This document shows positions 23,386-32,529 of a stretch of DNA of 64,000 nucleotides, one piece after another. The stretch is taken from contig JAUCBJ010009064.1 of the NCBI GenBank assembly GCA_032718475.1, forward strand, positions 1 to 64,000, written 5' to 3'. The stretch's first letter is position 1. Each line of letters begins with the position of its first letter. Origin of the DNA: Nemertoderma westbladi (taxonomy: Eukaryota; Xenacoelomorpha; Nemertodermatida; Nemertodermatidae). The position numbers were made by a program, and so were the translations under genes. The notes beneath the pieces were generated by a model. It was given only the letters and a program-made list of their open reading frames with translations. It did not search any database and was not told where the DNA came from.

Positions 23386-24487
23386 AGGGGGCGGTTGGCG
23401 ACTCGCCCTCGCGTCAGCAGATGATAGTGGCAATGGTGGAATTGGTCTATTGATGAATCCAACTGCACATGCAGCATTGGACAAAATAGACCAAATCTCT
23501 AACCGCATCATCCGTTGCCACTTCTCATGTTCTGGAAGACTGGCTAAGAAGTTTCCTAAGGTGGTTCTGATTGTGTGCTACTCTCCAGCTAGTGTTGCCC
23601 CTGTAGAGGAGGTGGAAAATTTCTACCACAATCTACAAGCAGCTACTGATGGAGTGGATCAGCATGCATTCTTAACATTCCTGGGAGACTTTAATGCAAG
23701 TCTGCATCAATCACCTAATCGCCCTGGGTCTATAGCAATAGTGTTAACCGAAATTCTGTCCATCTTCAGGATTTTATCTCTGGAAATGGATTGTTTTCGG
23801 CTGGAACCCAGTTCAAGAAGCGAACTGGAAAGCTATGGACTCATAGTGGACCCAGTGGTCACAAGTCCCAGATAGACCATATTCTGTTTCGTAGGAAATA
23901 CATGAGCTCTATACAAGACTGTAATGCATTTACACTTCGACCCTTCTCCAGTGATCAGCGCCTTATTGTGGCCAAGGTAAGACTTAGTCTGCGTGCTAGC
24001 AGAACAATGAAATCTGCCTTGCCGCGGCATGACTGGTCCTCTCTGTTGCAACAGCCAAGTGTGAGATCCAGCTTCACACTACAGCTGAGCAACAGGTATG
24101 AGGCTCTTGCCTCTGAGGCGGCAGATCACTGTGAGGGCTATACTGCCTTTACAGAAGCAGTTAAGTTAGCAGCTGCAGAAACAGTTCCTGTATACCCTCG
24201 AAACAGGGAAAGGGCCCCCTCGACTGACAACAAAAGTCAGAAGTGCCGAAATGACCTTCATAAGGCGCAGAAAGAGTCCCGACTCAAACAGACTACAGCG
24301 GCCAAGAATGCAGTTAAGGCTGCATCTAGGTCCCTAAACAGGCAGTACTCTGTTAATCTACAGGAGCTAATAAACCAACAGGTTGATGCCATCAATGATG
24401 CTGACGACAGCAGGCAAATCATCCCAGGCATGGAAATCAATCAATCTGCTTACTTGGCGGAAAAGCCAACCAACCACCAAGGTTAAG
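23386..24487 (+). pseudogene. LINE, 5' half: truncated AP-endonuclease domain and linker
   Basis: Begins inside the endonuclease domain (SADDSGNGGIGLLMN), so the N-terminus and 5' UTR are missing. GDFNASL is the catalytic Asp/Asn motif. The frame then shifts near 23740 and continues as FSAGTQFKKRTGKLWTHSG and SQIDHILFRRKY. The terminal catalytic SDH motif reads SDQRLIV, so the active-site His is replaced by Gln. A basic linker follows and a second shift occurs near 24425. The frame runs up to KVK at 24487, where the LTR element is inserted, and continues at 36313. This copy is inactive from truncation, frameshifts and a lost catalytic residue. The clade was not assigned. Confidence 0.88.
24483..24487. 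repeat. target-site duplication TTAAG, left copy
   Basis: TTAAG directly precedes the TGTTAGC start of the 5' LTR and is repeated at 36308-36312 after the 3' LTR. Removing one copy together with the element rejoins the LINE reading frame in phase. Confidence 0.93.
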
Positions 24488-25028
24488 TGTTAGCTTATTC
24501 AATCCCGCTAACACCCCATAAAGTTATAAGCCGATAAGCAATATTGGGAGCCACGAGATTGGGCAATTAACCAACTCGTGCCATCCCAATAAGAGTGGGA
24601 AGGAAGCACACAATAGAGGGTCAGGGGCCAAACCCCTAACCCAGAGAGAACAGGTGGAGTGAACGGGAACACTCCACGGGGCGCCAACAAGGGTAACAAC
24701 CAATCAGAGGGGGGCAAGGCATCGATTGAGTAGCAATAAGGCCACCGTGCAATATAACCAATAACCTATTAATCAGTGATTCAGTTATCTCAGTGTAGCA
24801 GTGCTAGCGTAGGTTGGTAGTCAATTAGTTTAGTTAGGGGATCACGGGACTTTAGTTACCGTATCCCGCCTTGTACACATTATATCTATATCTATATCCT
24901 ATGCCCTATTATTATTATACACCGAACTTCAGAACTCAGTTACTTTATTTCACCCTTATACACGGCGGGGACGCGTGGACTAAATTACCACACCGGATAA
25001 ATCGGGATCCCTCCTGGATCCCGTCACA
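24488..25028 (+). repeat. 5' LTR, 541 bp
   Basis: Starts TGTTAGCTTATTC and ends CTGGATCCCGTCACA. TATATCTATATCTATATC near 24886 and a TTATTATTATACACC stretch near 24909 are candidate core-promoter sequence. The first bases of the internal region, GTAACTAAAACCC, do not start with TGG. A TGGTAACTAAACCC copy lies about 25 bases further on, so the primer site is unclear. Small ORFs inside the LTR are not genes. Confidence 0.95.
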
Positions 25029-25155
25029 GTAACTAAAACCCAAACCACCTACTGGTAACTAAACCCAGGGACCAGTAACTAAATCCGAGGAAGAAGCCCC
25101 AGTTGAACATCAAAAACTGCAGCCTAGCTAGCCGAACCATCAGCCACCAGACGAG

Positions 25156-26646
25156 ATGAGTGAATCGGGCGAAACACCGACGCGGACCCCGGACGAAGAT
25201 CAAACGATCCGCGAGGCCGCGACCAAGCGATACAGGCCCACGACACCGGAGCCATCGATAACGGGCGAACCGGAAGTCCAGAACGAGCCAAGAGAAAGCG
25301 AGAGCGGGACGGAGGGAGATGGAGACGAGTCGACACGAGACGGAGAACGGCGCGCCGATATCGCCGGCCAGCTACCGGCCGAGGGCGACGAGCGGCCCAC
25401 CGAAACGGCGACGGTGGGGCCGACGGTGCGACGCCGGACGCGAAGAGACAGAGGAGAGATCGGTACCGATGTCGCCGGCCAGCTACAGGCTGAGGGCGAC
25501 GGACGGCCCACCGGAACGGCGACGGTGGGGCCGCCGGTACGACGCCGAACCCGAAGGGACGGAGGAGAGGTCGGCGACGAGGACGTCGGGGTTTCAGAAC
25601 GACTTCGACGGGCCTACAACGCGACCCGGAAGCTGATGAAGGACGCCAAGAAGGAAGGGGCGAAGGTAGACGAGGTGAGACTGAGAAAGCGACTAGGTGA
25701 GTCGGATAGACACTTTAATTACCTAATACGTTTTGGGCAGAGAGAACTAGCCGGGGAGAGAGCAAAAGGGGTTGCGGGCGAACTGTTTGAACTATGGGAG
25801 TGCGGGAGTATGGAACCTAGCGTAGCGCCAGTGTACATAGGGCCATACTTGGTCGATGCCCGGGGAGCAAAATTAGTGGGTTGGAGGGAACCCGAGGGGG
25901 GCGGATCCGAGGTTAACCCCGAGGATTCGGCCTCGTCGGTCGGAGAGAGTTCGGGGAAGCGGGGGAAAGTTAGTAGGTCGGGAAGGCGGAGGGGGTCCGT
26001 TGTAACCGATAAGTCTGCTACATCCTCCGCGAAAGAAAGAGTGGTGAGAGAGATAGGTGCCGCATACCGTCTCAGCATGGTAGAACAAGGTCAGAGGGAA
26101 ATGGAGGAACGGTTAGAGGAGGGGAGAGTGCGGTTAGCGAGGGAAGAAGCATTGATTAGAGAAACCGGAGAGAGGGCAGAGAGGGCTTTGAGAAATCTTA
26201 GGGAGTGTGAGGAAATAGAGGAAAAGGAGTGTAGGGAGCGTGAGGCGAGGGAGGATAGGGAACGCAAAGAACGTGAGGCGAGAAGGGAAAAGGAACGTAA
26301 GGAGCGCGAGGCGAGACGAAGGGAGAGTATTAGGAGTGTAGCGGAGTCGGCCGCCCGGGACACCCAGGAGTGTGAGAAGAGAAAGGCAGAGGCTGAACGA
26401 GAGCAGAAAGAAATAAGGAAACGCCAGAATGTGCTTGCGGGAGATAAGATTAGACGGGCGCACGAGCTGCAACTGGTGCGAGCGTCGCCGTCTGAAAGCG
26501 GGGCTGGCTCGAGTATTTTTAGGGAGCCGGGGGCCGTAGATACATTTATTAATACCCCACTGACAGGGACCGCACGACAGACTCAAGACTGGTGCGACCG
26601 TACGGGCGGGGGGGGGGGGGGGGTAATAATAATAATGGTACAGTAG
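25156..26646 (+). CDS. gag N-terminal extension, segment 1 (charged and coiled coil)
   Basis: ATG at 25156, 128 bases after the LTR, is the first long frame of the element. The N-terminal 75 residues are acidic and disordered. About 37 residues are then duplicated in tandem around AGQLPAEGDERPTETATVGP and AGQLQAEGDGRPTGTATVGP, each ending RRRTRRD. A folded-looking segment of about 100 residues follows (near 150-250, RLRKRLGESDRHFNYLIRFG). After a disordered linker comes a long Glu/Arg coiled coil at about 295-430. The segment ends just after a 16-G run at 26608-26623, where the frame changes. I take it as the first part of one long gag-like protein rather than a separate gene. No enzyme motif is visible. 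Confidence 0.7.
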   Translation: MSESGETPTRTPDEDQTIREAATKRYRPTTPEPSITGEPEVQNEPRESESGTEGDGDESTRDGERRADIAGQLPAEGDERPTETATVGPTVRRRTRRDRGEIGTDVAGQLQAEGDGRPTGTATVGPPVRRRTRRDGGEVGDEDVGVSERLRRAYNATRKLMKDAKKEGAKVDEVRLRKRLGESDRHFNYLIRFGQRELAGERAKGVAGELFELWECGSMEPSVAPVYIGPYLVDARGAKLVGWREPEGGGSEVNPEDSASSVGESSGKRGKVSRSGRRRGSVVTDKSATSSAKERVVREIGAAYRLSMVEQGQREMEERLEEGRVRLAREEALIRETGERAERALRNLRECEEIEEKECREREAREDRERKEREARREKERKEREARRRESIRSVAESAARDTQECEKRKAEAEREQKEIRKRQNVLAGDKIRRAHELQLVRASPSESGAGSSIFREPGAVDTFINTPLTGTARQTQDWCDRTGGGGGGVIIIMVQ

Positions 26647-27368
26647 ACGTTGTTAATATTGATAATACCGTATGGGACAACACTAATCAAACCTTTATTA
26701 CAGGAAATACTTTGCCTAGTGGTAGTAATTTAAATTTAAATCAGAACAATCCCAATATTAATGTAGGAAATAATTCTAATATTGATGTAGTTACGCAAAA
26801 TAATTCAAATAATCAAAATAATAACCCAAATTCGAACCTACAAAATAATTTAAATAACGCAGTTACGCAAAATAATTCAAATAATTTAAATAATGACCTA
26901 TGCCCGAATTTACGAAATAATTCAGATAACGTAGTCGCGCAGAATAATACAAATGATTTTGTTTCAAACGAGCAAATTAATTCCGTTTCCAATATGGGTG
27001 CTATTAATGTAAACACGTCGGGCCTACATAACCAGGCGGAAGAGGGCCTGGTAGGTCACACAGTCGGTAGCCAGACGGATGAGGGCCTGGTAGGCCACGT
27101 AGTTAGTAGACAGGGAATAGAGGGCCTGGTAGGCCACCTTGTTAGTAGACAGGGAGCAGAGGGCCTGGTAGGCCATGTAGTTGGTAGGCAGGGAGTAGAG
27201 GGCCTGGAAGGCCACGTAATAGCAGGGGGAGAGGCGGGGGTGAATAGACCCGACCGCAGTAGGGTTGATGTGTCGACTAGAGAGGTATATAATAGCGGGG
27301 AGAGAGGTAGCGAAGTTAGATGTAGCGAGTGGGGGGGGGGCTACGAGGACCCCACAACAGAGAGTTAG
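26592..27368 (+). CDS. gag extension, segment 2 (Asn-rich, then 16-residue repeats)
   Basis: Overlaps segment 1 across the 16-G run and has no ATG of its own (the frame opens with GTG), which suggests continuation by a one-base slip. Residues about 14-135 are strongly Asn-rich (NNPNINVGNNSNID, QNNSNNQNNNPNSN), like prion-like or phase-separating segments. The DNA here is AT-rich, unlike the GC-rich flanks. Then five repeats of about 16 residues follow, with core EGLVGHVV and a spacer SRQG. The segment ends at the 10-G run at 27331-27340, where the next frame takes over. No known domain. Confidence 0.55.
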   Translation: MRPYGRGGGGGNNNNGTVDVVNIDNTVWDNTNQTFITGNTLPSGSNLNLNQNNPNINVGNNSNIDVVTQNNSNNQNNNPNSNLQNNLNNAVTQNNSNNLNNDLCPNLRNNSDNVVAQNNTNDFVSNEQINSVSNMGAINVNTSGLHNQAEEGLVGHTVGSQTDEGLVGHVVSRQGIEGLVGHLVSRQGAEGLVGHVVGRQGVEGLEGHVIAGGEAGVNRPDRSRVDVSTREVYNSGERGSEVRCSEWGGGYEDPTTES

Positions 27369-27829
27369 CGGCGAGAGGGGGGGGGGGGGGGGCAGGGAGT
27401 GTCCCACAGCCGTCAGCGGATAATGCGAGGGCCGAAATAGGTAAACCGCAACGACCGGCGACGGAAAGTAATAGGGGGATCGCGAGTATCCCCAGCGGCG
27501 TGCGACCGAGCAGAGAGGGACAGGTTGACGTCGTGAGAGGGCGGACGAAGCGTCGAGCCCGATCAGAGGAGGGAAGAAGAACAGTGGGGTTTAACCGGGA
27601 GGTCGACGAGAGATCTCGCGAACGGGAATATTCCACTGATAGGAGAAGAAAGGAAGACAGTAGTAGAAGTATCGCCGCGAACGATAGAAGAGCGAGGACG
27701 GATAGCGAGCCGTCGATAGTCGAGATGAGAACGGAGAGTCAGTGGGGTCGGACTCCGGGAGATTGCCGTCGCCCCGGAGGGACGCTACGCGCCGAGAGAG
27801 GGGTACGCGATGTACCGGTACGAAGATGA
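27329..27829 (+). CDS. gag extension, segment 3 (basic, disordered)
   Basis: Begins with GTG at a 10-G run and spans a second 16-G run at 27377-27392, read as poly-Gly. The remainder is rich in Arg, Glu and Ser (STDRRRKEDSSRSIAANDRR) and looks like a nucleic-acid-binding disordered region. Its frame is continued by the next segment after a slip near 27800. It is most plausibly an internal part of one gag protein. Confidence 0.45.
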   Translation: MGGGLRGPHNRELAARGGGGGAGSVPQPSADNARAEIGKPQRPATESNRGIASIPSGVRPSREGQVDVVRGRTKRRARSEEGRRTVGFNREVDERSREREYSTDRRRKEDSSRSIAANDRRARTDSEPSIVEMRTESQWGRTPGDCRRPGGTLRAERGVRDVPVRR

Positions 27830-28253
27830 GAACAGTAGAGAGGGGGGTCGAAGAGAAACTTTCCGACGGGATATACCTACCGAACGAGAATACGGTAGCC
27901 GCGGGGAGGATTATTCGAGAAGAATAAACTTCGATCCCGAACAACACATGCAGACTGTAGGACATACTGTAGGCCTTACTGCACATACCATAGGCCATAC
28001 TGAGAGAGGCTGTGTAGGCGATAGGATAGCGCGGACAACGGAATTAAACCCGGAAGTCGCGGAATACGTACCGGCGAGTAGGCCAGAAGCTGATAGGCCT
28101 ATACCGATACCAGCACAGCAGTATGACTACAACATGCAGGGACATAACATATACCCGGGGGAGGGGGGAATTATTGCGGATAGGTGCATGGGCCCCAACA
28201 TATTAACATCAACCCCATTACCAAACATACCGGTGGGGGGGGGGACAGGGTGA
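27810..28253 (+). CDS. gag extension, segment 4
   Basis: ATG at 27810, though the frame is also open upstream, so the start is uncertain. MYRYEDENSREGGRRETF is followed by short HT repeats (TVGHTVGLTAHTIGHTERG) that echo the EGLVGH repeats of segment 2. It ends eleven bases after a 10-G run (28235-28244). Reading across that run in the adjacent frame leads straight into the gag core at 28288 through an open IPPSQYQQYTP stretch. No domain recognised. Confidence 0.45.
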   Translation: MYRYEDENSREGGRRETFRRDIPTEREYGSRGEDYSRRINFDPEQHMQTVGHTVGLTAHTIGHTERGCVGDRIARTTELNPEVAEYVPASRPEADRPIPIPAQQYDYNMQGHNIYPGEGGIIADRCMGPNILTSTPLPNIPVGGGTG

Positions 28254-28287
28254 CATTCCCCCATCACAATATCAACAATATACCCCG

Positions 28288-29226
28288 ATGGTAGCAAGAA
28301 CAACGAGACCCCTGGACGAAAACAGATCGTGTGACACAGATATATGGAGGGGGCCGCTACCCCCAATGACATACCCAAGCCAGAGAAGGTCAAGAAATAG
28401 GACAGACGGAACGCACCAGACAGGGGAAACTATACAGCACCCGTCGAATCCATTGGAAGCGCAGGCGATAGGGATGGCCACGTTGATCGATGCTTTGAAA
28501 ACGAGGATCGAGTTACCACCCGTGGAACCATTCAAGTTCGACGGGAGTAGGCCGGTAGAATATTTACAGTTTCGGCGAATGTATAGTAACGAAATACTAA
28601 CAAAAAACTTGACGCAGGCGGAGTGCCTAAAGTATCTACAAGTGTACACGGGAGGCCCAGCATACGACATCGTGAGGCAATATCAGGGAATAGAGGGCGG
28701 CTTCACGACAGCATGGCGGGCACTGGATAGGGAATACGGGCACCCGGCCAAGATCATCAGGCAGACGCTGAGAGGCATAACATCGGGTGGCCTACAGGAT
28801 AACCCCGTTAGCATCAAGACGTTTGTTAACAAAGTCGAAAAGGCGCTAATCGTGTTGAAGACGCTAGACGCGCCATACGAGCTCAACGCGTCCAATAACA
28901 TCACCACGATAGCGCAGGCACTACCGAGTTGGATGCGCAACAAGTGGAGGAAAATTGCTTTCTCCACTCGAGACAAGAAGGGTGCGGAACCGGGTTTAGA
29001 AGAAATGTCAAACTTCTTAAATTACGAGGCTGAACTAATAACGGACCCAGTCTATAGCGAAGATAGCCTGGGAAAGGGACCAAAGACAGATCACTACAGG
29101 CCGAAACCAGAGCACAATACATCAAACGCATTGCCGAGGCTCAGGCAATCATTGCCATACGCAGCGACCCAGGGGACTGCAAGTCCACAGGCAAACGAAG
29201 ATAAGACTACATCATGGAACGGATAG
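28288..29226 (+). CDS. BEL/Pao gag core (DUF1759-type)
   Basis: 312 residues. The stretch PPVEPFKFDGSRPVEYLQF, followed by a helical region with LTQAECLKYLQVYTGGPAYD and FTTAWRALDREYGHP, is the signature of the DUF1759 capsid-like domain found in BEL/Pao gag. The C-terminus is hydrophilic. It ends at a TAG (29224-29226) after SWNG. The same frame stays open after the stop and enters the zinc-knuckle/protease ORF, so the two could form one polyprotein by readthrough, or the TAG could be a nonsense mutation. Upstream it is open to the G-run at 28235. Confidence 0.8.
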   Translation: MVARTTRPLDENRSCDTDIWRGPLPPMTYPSQRRSRNRTDGTHQTGETIQHPSNPLEAQAIGMATLIDALKTRIELPPVEPFKFDGSRPVEYLQFRRMYSNEILTKNLTQAECLKYLQVYTGGPAYDIVRQYQGIEGGFTTAWRALDREYGHPAKIIRQTLRGITSGGLQDNPVSIKTFVNKVEKALIVLKTLDAPYELNASNNITTIAQALPSWMRNKWRKIAFSTRDKKGAEPGLEEMSNFLNYEAELITDPVYSEDSLGKGPKTDHYRPKPEHNTSNALPRLRQSLPYAATQGTASPQANEDKTTSWNG

Positions 29227-29241
29227 GGGAACAATAACAAC

Positions 29242-30969
29242 ATGAATAAACATAACCCCAGTACGTCCAGTAGGCCAAATCCAGTCAACAAGAATAGTAG
29301 GGACTTTGGTACGAATATAACTGCGATACGCAATGCATTGTATAAAGAGGGCTACGACCCAAAGAGCAAATGCCAGTTACACGCAAATGCGCTTCATAAA
29401 ACCATGAACTGCAGGTACTGGCAGGCGCTACCGAGGCAAGACCAGATAGATTACGCGTCGAGCAATAAAATCTGCTCGCGATGTGTGAAGAGTGGACACA
29501 AGGCCAGGGAGTGCCAAGAGAAGCCGGTCAAGTTTGGCCAAAGGAGAGGCCAAACGATGGCAACGAGCACGGTAGGGGCGAAGAAGAGAGGCACGGTGTT
29601 ACTTGGAGTAGTACCGGTGCGAGTGATCGGGGAGGGAAATCGATCAGTAACAACACTAATGCTGGTTGATAGTGGAGCTGCCTTCACGTTAGTCGAGGAA
29701 TGGGTAGCCGAAGAAATAGGATTGAGAACAAGGCCAAGCAGAATGGCGGTAACAACCATCTCTAGCAAAGATGAGATCCTAGAGATGAGGACAGGACGGT
29801 GCGCAATTGCAGCAGTGGCACCAGGATGCGATTATGGGGCAACCATCGACCCCATCCAAGTAATAGAGTCAATTAACATCAATGCCAGGCGGCCAACCAA
29901 CATCGAGGTCGAGCAATACAAATTCCTGGACGACATTGACTTCTCGATCCCAGACGTGGACGTTAGGAAGGTATCCATCATAGTAGGAATGGACTGCCCG
30001 ACGGCCCACGAAAGAATGCAAACGGTCTTCGGCGAAGACAAGCAGAGTGACCCGGTGGCCATATTAACACCATTCGGGTGGACACTGACAGGCCCAATTA
30101 AGAGTAATATACCATTCCATGTGTCCGAGAGTTCAGGATGCATGGTGCCAGGAACTGACGAGATAGAGGAGAGGCCAGAGATGGGCAATAGTGGTAGACA
30201 GCTAGAAGTAGAAGCAACACCAAGAGAGTGGGCGGAGGAGAATGGTATGGATGCAGAAGATCTAGAGACGATGGGTTGGGATAAGGGTCCCAGCAAGTAT
30301 CGGTATGGAGATGGAGAGGAGCGGACGGTGGAGTGTCGGGAGGACAAACCGGAGAAGTGTCCGGTGGAGTGTCCAGAGGAGCGTCCGGAAGAGACGCCGG
30401 TCCGGTTGAGGGGCATACCGACAAGGGGGAAGCCGAGTAAGAATACAAGATGGAAAGGGAGAAGATGTGAGACGATCAGACCAGGGGCAGAGAAGCCCAT
30501 GAATAAACATATGGTGGACAAAGGAGCCGGGAGAGTAGGAGGCGTGCTGCGTATGCACGCGGAACTGACAGAGTGCGAGGGGGCATTACATGGGCAGACA
30601 TTGTGTATACCGAAGGACGAACGGGGGTCGTTGAAGCCTTTAATGCCAGCACACATATTAAGGGGGAGGCCAACAGAGGTGGCATCTAAGATTAAGGAGA
30701 AGAACAGGGGCGGCATTATACCGCCGGGTGACACGTTGAAGGGTGGCACTTTGCCGCCAAGGGACGACCACGAGATCAGAAACATAAATAGAAGACAGCA
30801 TTTCCAAAAACAGGAGAAAAGACCACCTATCGAATTGACAAGGAGAGCGGAGCGAAGAATTAGAGAACCTATAGGGGGGCAGTGGGAGAGTTGCCTGCTG
30901 GAGGAATCACCCCTTGGGTCGCTGAGTTGTCCAACAGGTTGGACTGGGATGGAAGAGTTAGATCCGTAA
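29242..30969 (+). CDS. zinc knuckle and retroviral-type aspartic protease of BEL/Pao element
   Basis: 575 residues in the same frame as the gag core. A Cys/His segment (CQLHANALHKTMNC, residues 44-57) precedes a canonical knuckle CSRCVKSGHKAREC (78-91). The protease (DUF1758 type) has LVDSGAAFTLV with catalytic Asp143, then IIVGMD and FGWTLTGP, as in BEL/Pao pol. In autonomous elements reverse transcriptase follows here. Instead residues 290-575 are hydrophilic sequence with ECREDKPEKCPVECPEERPE and Arg/Gly-rich parts, and contain no polymerase motif. Loss or replacement of pol downstream of the protease is the main oddity. Confidence 0.82.
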   Translation: MNKHNPSTSSRPNPVNKNSRDFGTNITAIRNALYKEGYDPKSKCQLHANALHKTMNCRYWQALPRQDQIDYASSNKICSRCVKSGHKARECQEKPVKFGQRRGQTMATSTVGAKKRGTVLLGVVPVRVIGEGNRSVTTLMLVDSGAAFTLVEEWVAEEIGLRTRPSRMAVTTISSKDEILEMRTGRCAIAAVAPGCDYGATIDPIQVIESININARRPTNIEVEQYKFLDDIDFSIPDVDVRKVSIIVGMDCPTAHERMQTVFGEDKQSDPVAILTPFGWTLTGPIKSNIPFHVSESSGCMVPGTDEIEERPEMGNSGRQLEVEATPREWAEENGMDAEDLETMGWDKGPSKYRYGDGEERTVECREDKPEKCPVECPEERPEETPVRLRGIPTRGKPSKNTRWKGRRCETIRPGAEKPMNKHMVDKGAGRVGGVLRMHAELTECEGALHGQTLCIPKDERGSLKPLMPAHILRGRPTEVASKIKEKNRGGIIPPGDTLKGGTLPPRDDHEIRNINRRQHFQKQEKRPPIELTRRAERRIREPIGGQWESCLLEESPLGSLSCPTGWTGMEELDP

Positions 30970-31129
30970 AAGGTGCGGGCAGAGGTGTTACCTGTCTTCT
31001 AGAAGGGGCACCTTAGAAGTGGAGTTAGTGCGTAGTTTAGTCGTCCAAGTTTTGGACTGAGGGGGGTGGGATTGAGGGCGAGACGCCCTTCCCACACAAA
31101 TAAAATAAAAATAAAATAAAAAATAGTTA

Positions 31130-32040
31130 GTTAGTTAGTAGGTACGTAGTACCTAGAGTTAGTTAGTTAGTAGGTACGTAGTACCTAGAGTTAGTTAGTT
31201 AGTAGGTACGTAGTGCCTAGAGTTAGAGAGTTAGTAGGTACGTAGTACCTAGAGTTAGTTAGTTAGTAGGTACGTAGTGCCTAGAGTTAGAGAGTTAGTA
31301 GGTACGTAGTACCTAGAGTTAGTTAGTTAGTAGGTACGTAGTGCCTAGAGTTAGAGAGTTAGTAGGTACGTAGTGCCTAAAGTTAGAGAGTTAGTAGGTA
31401 CGTAGTACCGCTAGTTAGAGTTAGAGTTAGAGGGTACGTAGTACCGCCAGTTAGAGTTAGAGTTAGAGGGTACGTAGTACCGCCAGTTAGAGTTAGAGTT
31501 AGAGGGTACGTAGTACCGCTAGTTAGAGTTAGAGTTAGAGGGTACGTAGTACCGCCAGTTAGAGTTAGAGTTAGAGGGTACGTAGTACCGCTAGTTAGAG
31601 TTAGAGTTAGAGGGTACGTAGTACCGCTAGTTAGAGTTAGAGGGTATGTAGTACCGCCAGTTAGAGTTAGAGTTAGAGGGTACGTAGTACCGCTAGTTAG
31701 AGTTAGAGTTAGAGGGTACGTAGTACCGCAAGTTAGAGTTAGAGTTAGAGGGTACGTAGTACCGCTAGTTAGAGTTAGAGTTAGAGGGTACGTAGTACCG
31801 CTAGTTAGAGTTAGAGTTAGAGGGTACGTAGTACCGCCAGTTAGAGTTAGAGGGTACGTAGTACCGCGAGTTAGAGTTAGAGGGTACGTAGTACCGCCAG
31901 TTAGAGTTAGAGTTAGAGGGTACGTAGTACCGCTAGTTAGAGTTAGAGTTAGAGGGTACGTAGTACCGCTAGTTAGAGTTAGAGTTAGTAGGTACGTAGT
32001 ACCGTTAGTTAGAGTTAGAGGGTACGCAGTACCATTAGTT
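31130..32040 (+). repeat. tandem array of GGTACGTAGTACC hairpins, about 25 copies
   Basis: Two unit types. The first, of about 32 bp, contains TTAGTAGGTACGTAGTACC and occurs about 9 times. The second, about 36-38 bp, contains AGGGTACGTAGTACCGC and occurs about 16 times. The conserved core GGTAC-GTA-GTACC is self-complementary and would form a small stem with a three-base loop, or pair between units. Spacer TTAGAG repeats vary in number. The array lies between the protease ORF and the exonuclease-like ORF, with no reading frame through it. Confidence 0.93.
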
Positions 32041-32529
32041 AGAAGAGAGAGAGTAAGAGGTAAAAGGGGTAAATAGGATATAGATATTAGTTAGCAGTAA
32101 GTAGAGTTAGTAGCGAGAGGGGGGCATGTGAGTACAGCTGGGTAAATCGTGTGGCCACACGACGTATACTGCTGTACTGCATAGGCCCACAAAGTAGGCC
32201 AGAATATGGATTAGAGAATAGAATAATCCATAGGCAGTAATAGGTAGTAGGACAGTAGAATTAAAATAAATAGAATAGGGCTGAAAGTTAGAAAATAGTG
32301 GCAACACAAGGGAAGTCGTTCTAGAACATAATAAAAGTAACGGACAAAATGAGCCTAATTTACTCATTTACTAGCTTCAAAAATTAATTAGGTTAAATTT
32401 AGGCTAAAAGGCGCAATTAAGTAGAAAGTAGGCCATTATCGAACCGTACGAAATATCCTAATACATCACTCATCTGTATTGCGCCTTGGTAAGGCACCAC
32501 CCTGCAGGTGAGCGAGTGTAGTGTTCGGA
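32041..32529 (+). other. leader region before the exonuclease-like ORF
   Basis: No gene seen. AG-rich at first (AGAAGAGAGAGAGTAAGAGG), then AT-rich. It could hold an internal promoter or a splice acceptor for the downstream ORF. TTGCGCCTTGGTAAGGCACC near 32479 has small inverted parts. Nothing decisive. Confidence 0.3.

Noticed and set aside
12008-23511. Dozens of ORFs encoding 10-residue repeats on both strands
   Set aside because: Created by the 30-bp period. Frames change at every 28-bp unit and both strands are open at once, so none is treated as a gene. Only the first few plus-strand units remain in frame with the coiled-coil exon.
24508-24717. 69-residue minus-strand ORF inside the LTR (also at 35787-35996)
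   Set aside because: Antisense LTR sequence with proline-rich low-complexity translation, duplicated only because the LTR is duplicated.
31400-32000. Telomere-like repeats (TTAGAG)
   Set aside because: The motif is irregular, interspersed with the GGTAC hairpins, and internal to a retrotransposon.
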